Source: Antitrichia curtipendula
Lineage: Eukaryota > Streptophyta > Bryopsida > Hypnales > Leucodontaceae
DNA: 64,000 nt
NCBI GenBank assembly: GCA_951230915.1
Contig: OX579636.1
Coordinates: 25,355,567 to 25,419,566 of the forward strand
Direction of reading: 5' to 3'
The notes under the pieces are model-generated. The model searched no databases. It was given only the letters and a program-made list of their open reading frames with translations, and was not told where the DNA came from. Position numbers and translations under genes: made by a program. Within the stretch, counting starts at the first letter, position 1. Every line of letters starts with the position of its first letter. Below, piece after piece: positions 60,217-64,000 of the stretch.

Positions 60217-63200
60217 TTAGAGCTTGCAAGTGTTTATAGTGTCACCATTGGGTCTGTACTCAATCGCAGCCAGTTGGTTCACTGTGTTAGCACAACCCAC
60301 CAGCTCCTGGAAATCGTAAGCTCTCTCCATACCTTGCATTCCCCCCACCTTGCTAAATTTTTTTTCACATAAATCAAATGCTGTGAGGTGCAGTGGAACC
60401 GGCAAGTTAGAAAATGCATCACGAAAATACCTTATGAGTAAGACCACGAAATGGCAAGAGAGTTGCACGTCAAGGGAGCATTGGTTGCTTACAAAGCATT
60501 CTTGAAACGTGAGATTATTTGTATTTCCTCCTACACCGTGGTCACCATAGTGAAACCACAACTTCCATATCCTAAAAAATAATGATTCTTTGCTAGCAAA
60601 CACCACTCTCTCCCTCAAAGTCAAGGACACAAAAAGAAAAATGTCGATATAATCAACACATATAGACAAATATAGCTCAGTCCCCAAAGTTCTCTCGTGA
60701 TGTGCGTCCCTTACAGTTTTGAGTTCCTACAAACCAGTTCTTGCCTTCTTTGCACAAATGCATTGTGCACTCGTCCAAATTTGTCTATTTGTTTGCTCCA
60801 CATCTTCCTTTCTGAGACCATGCTAATCAATATTGAACCTTTGATAAATACCATGATAACCCAAGCAAAACTCCCCTTGTCATTTTGTCAAAAAGAATCT
60901 ACTATGGCTACATATCCACTCTCACCATTCCCTACATGCGGCTTGAAAGTGGATATGCACAGATGATTCTTCTTCACTCTACAGAAGCCCACCAGTCCAT
61001 CAGATCGGGCGTCCCAAGATATATGAGCCTTGACTTTTGTTTGGTCTTCAGCCAAGATGATTGGAGCAGGTCCTTCTACTCCGTGATTCAATTTAACCTC
61101 CCTGTAAATGTCCGCCACAGCAGCAAACAACAAAGAATGCTCCCCGGCAATGAACTGAATCCTTTTCTTGTTTTCCTGTTTAGTACAATCATACGACGGC
61201 CTACCAAAATTCAAGCTAAACAAATCACACATTTGCCTACCACCATAGATCCTCATAGCTTGAGCAAATGACTTTGAATTTTTTAAGAATCTGTGACCCT
61301 GCCTCACACGATTCAAGTTTGTGGCAATGTCCCTAAGGAAGTCCCACAAAGCTAGCTTTCCCCCAAAGGCATTGGTTCTGTGAGCCGCCAAAATGTTGTT
61401 ACAAAAAGAGAGAACATCCTTTCTATTAAAACTTTCTACAACTTACACTAAGTTTCAAACCACGCTGACTTACTTTCAATTGCGCAACCCTAGACTTCAT
61501 AAGCCAATGCCTAGCCTTTTCCTCACGGTATTTCCTGCCTAACGTCCTAGACTGTGAGGCCAGTTCAATGCCTTGCAGATAGCCTATCCATCATCCAGGT
61601 TGTGTATCCATGCAACCACGTTTAACAAGAGTACGACTTTTCCTCTGCATCCTAAGCCTGAAATCATTGGCTTGCTCAATTTCCATGCAATTAGAACAAG
61701 TGAAATCTAGAAAAGGTTCTTCCGTGGCACACAAACGTTTATACTCTACATGGCGGAAGCACCCTCTCACAACAACAGTTTGACCTTCAAATACAAAATT
61801 TGCAGTTGTGTTGGGCTTAGCCATCTATAGCGATCCAGTCTTTGAATCATTGAGCAATGAATCGACTCTGTAGAACTTTCCGGCGTACTCAGTGAGTTTC
61901 TTCTTAAATCCCCAACAAAGCAATGCCAAAATAGAGTCGGAGTGCATACCTAACGGGGATTCGCTTGCTGTTTCAACATCTGCACTGCCCAAACTACCCG
62001 AACCGCTAAACCAAGAATGGAGGCCGCGTTGATTTCTAGTGATCGATCTAGACCTTGCAGTGGGTCTCCCCCATTTTCCAGAGCTAAGTGCACATGAAGC
62101 CTTCGACGAACTGTTTGCCGCAGCCAAGTCTTCACAGCACTTGGTATGAAGAAGGCCATGAATGTGATTCTCTAAGTTAGGTCTGAGGTTCCCCTTCTGT
62201 GGGTACAAGAGCATTAGTTCTCCATCTAGCTTGCAGCGCACCTTGAACCAGAAGGACTTCAACTGGGGAACACCCACATCTCCTACAATTACAAATGGAG
62301 GATCATCTGAGGAGATCGAGTCATTCACGCTTTGAAGAATGCTGACACCTTCCTCCACGAGTCGCTTGTGATCTACTGGTGTCAAGATTATGGGTTTGTT
62401 GGACTTGCCCTCTTTCTTTGGGTGGTCGCTATATAGGATCTCCCTCTTCCTGCACCATTACCTGATGTAGAGAGCTGAATGTAGATGACTCTTCTTGAAA
62501 TTTGAAAACAGGTTCTGCATGGCATTGCGGGAGTGATCACGGCCCAAACCCCCTATTTTTCTCTTACACTCCCCACAGAAAATCTTGACAATAGCCACGC
62601 CATGGTGATCGTAAGTTTTTAGGTCCCTCTCGTGATCTGCAAAATCCAATGACTCCAGCTCCTTTCTCAACTTCTCTGCACCCTACTTGTAATTCTCAAG
62701 CACATTACTAAGTAAGAGTGTCAATTGCAGCAAAGTCTCCTCGTCTTCAAGAAATTCATGAACTTGAATTGGATTCCGTTCTGCGCCAGCTTGTATTTCC
62801 TCCAACGTTTGTGCAGCACTAGCTTGCAAGACATCCGCGCCACAAGGTTGGATACATTCACCACCCCTAATTTGCACTTTGGGCTCCGCTACTAAGTCGT
62901 TGGTCGTTGTTTCAGCCTGGTTTCCAATACGACACCGCTTGCGAGGTCTACCGTCGCCCTCCAACGCAGGAATGACATAAACACAGTCGGTTATAGGATT
63001 CATGGCCTTGAACCTCTTCAATATTTGACACTCATCTTGGAAGTTCCAAAAGAGGAAGGGTCACTCCACACATCCCCCGTTCTCCAAGCGTGTGCACAAA
63101 TCCGCATAAGTGTCGCCCAAGTGGCAAAAAAAAGGACTTAGCAGCTCCGGCCACCCAACATCAGCTTCCACTGAGTAGAGTCTAATTTTGAAATTGAGCA

Positions 63201-63273
63201 CCATCATAAACCCTACCTTGAATATAGAGAATTTGTCGTTACACCCAAAACCACATATGGATCCAATACGCAA
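60217..63273 (-). pseudogene. Decayed long ORF of a transposon-like family
   Basis: From 63273 to 61591 one minus-strand frame runs for about 560 codons, broken only by TGA (63061-63063), TAG (62683-62685), TAA (62458-62460), TAG (61825-61827) and TGA (61591-61593). Protein-like sequence continues smoothly across each stop. A one-base insertion in a T run (61428-61431) then shifts frame, and coding continues to 60888 and, after more damage, from 60687 to a stop at 60217. Visible parts in order: a basic RPRKRC segment, a zinc-finger-like CGECKRK..H..NLFSNFKKSHLH, a second finger-like CSNCME, an aromatic-rich middle (YGGRQMCDLFSLNF), and a C-terminal part with RIWKLWFHYGDHG and KVGGMQGMERAYDF. 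It resembles, from memory only, repetitive proteins of unknown function in seedless-plant genomes. I infer a dead transposon-derived copy. Confidence 0.6.
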
Positions 63274-64000
63274 AAGAAAGGCAGCCTAAACCTTGAAAGC
63301 TAAACCTTACACGCAAAACGCAGATTCGCCCCAAACCGCAACAAGGGCTGTTCTAGGACGCCCCCACCGAACCAACTCTAAATTCTAAACACCTCGGCCA
63401 AAGCAAACTCAACGATGCACACACAACGAACTCCAGCAACGGTCGGGTTCAGGTGAAGCAGATTAAACTATGGAAACTCTAAACCGTACAGCATCCAGAT
63501 TTGCCCAATTCAACTAATCCTAAGTTCAATCCAGCAGAACGTGTAGTATATGCAGTAAGAAAAAGTATTTACAGTAGTCAGACATTAAATTCTCTGATGT
63601 ATACAGTGTATAACTTAGTTATAAGAGTAGTTAAGTTACTGTAGGAATCCGAGAGAAGTAAATGAACTAAAGTATATTTTTTATAGTACAATACTATGCT
63701 CTTAGTAATAGCAAATTTAATTTTTTTATCCTCACCAATATGCCACTTTCAAAGTAGCCGAGAAAGTACCAATTTCAAACTTTTGGCCAAAAATTTTAAT
63801 ATAAAGGGGGCTATTTTAGTACTACTGCATTTTCTAATGCGACCTATTATTCCATACCCTATAGTACTTTAAAGACGTCCAAAGCCATTTTCTATACCCT
63901 ATATTACTCTAAACTCTTTTATAATTTTTTGACCAAATGATTTTAAAATACCCTATCATTTGTTCGCACCTATATTGCTACTCCGCCCATTCACTACCCC
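63274..64000. other. Right-end flank without a recognised gene
   Basis: 63274-63540 could be the upstream part of the decayed ORF but shows no clear domain. From 63540 the DNA is AT-rich. The word 'taccctata' and close variants recur at about 63856, 63896 and 63950, a degenerate direct repeat. Confidence 0.45.

Noticed and set aside
1..64000. tRNA, rRNA, CRISPR array, bacterial operon signals, viral genes
   Set aside because: None was seen by eye. The spliced plant genes and AT-rich repeats show a nuclear plant region; a tRNA or covariance-model scan could still find small RNAs that I cannot detect unaided.

Overview
This is a nuclear land-plant window. All functional genes are spliced with GT-AG introns of roughly 90-600 bp, and the products are plant-type: retromer VPS35, REM-like double-B3 proteins, a GDSL esterase/lipase, an OTU deubiquitinase and a phytocyanin-like fragment. 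The intergenic DNA is AT-rich and full of decayed repeats. Intron sizes and the flavour of the proteins make me lean towards a seedless plant, perhaps a moss, but that is an impression and not a proof. The window holds one 200-base run of N (18953-19152).

Layout. 1-4.8 kb: AT-rich DNA with the 3' remnant of a receptor-like kinase (712-1611). 4.8-8.7 kb: an OTU-type deubiquitinase on the minus strand, with a perfect palindromic bZIP-type site upstream. 8.7-15.2 kb: repeats and AT-rich DNA. 15.3-23.7 kb: two same-strand double-B3 genes flanking a CHCHD2/CHCHD10-like gene (twin CX9C). The 3' flank of the CHCHD gene is present again as a diverged inverted copy next to the N gap. 25.8-29.7 kb: a long-period tandem repeat of about two and a half units, one carrying two small insertions. 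29.7-38 kb: AT-rich repeats, including elements with TTAA-flanked inverted ends. 38.6-41.1 kb: a five-exon GDSL esterase/lipase with a duplicated 3' end. 42.2-50.6 kb: a complete 22-exon VPS35 gene. 50.6-54.6 kb: AT-rich. 54.7-55.8 kb: a phytocyanin-like 3' fragment and an inverted pair of copies of an unknown coding 3' end. 60.2-63.3 kb: a decayed long minus-strand reading frame of transposon-like character.

The genes do not form an operon or a pathway cluster. VPS35 works in endosomal sorting, the OTU protein in ubiquitin removal, the CHCHD protein in mitochondria, the B3 proteins in the nucleus, and the GDSL enzyme probably outside the cell. I found no convincing new multigene system. The most interesting signals are structural: a family of TTAA-flanked terminal-inverted-repeat elements (perfect 15-bp ends at 43474-43565), the inverted duplication at the CHCHD gene, the inverted pair at 55480-55823, and the long decayed frame at the right end. 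All exon models were hand-derived by splice-site and frame consistency, not by transcript evidence.
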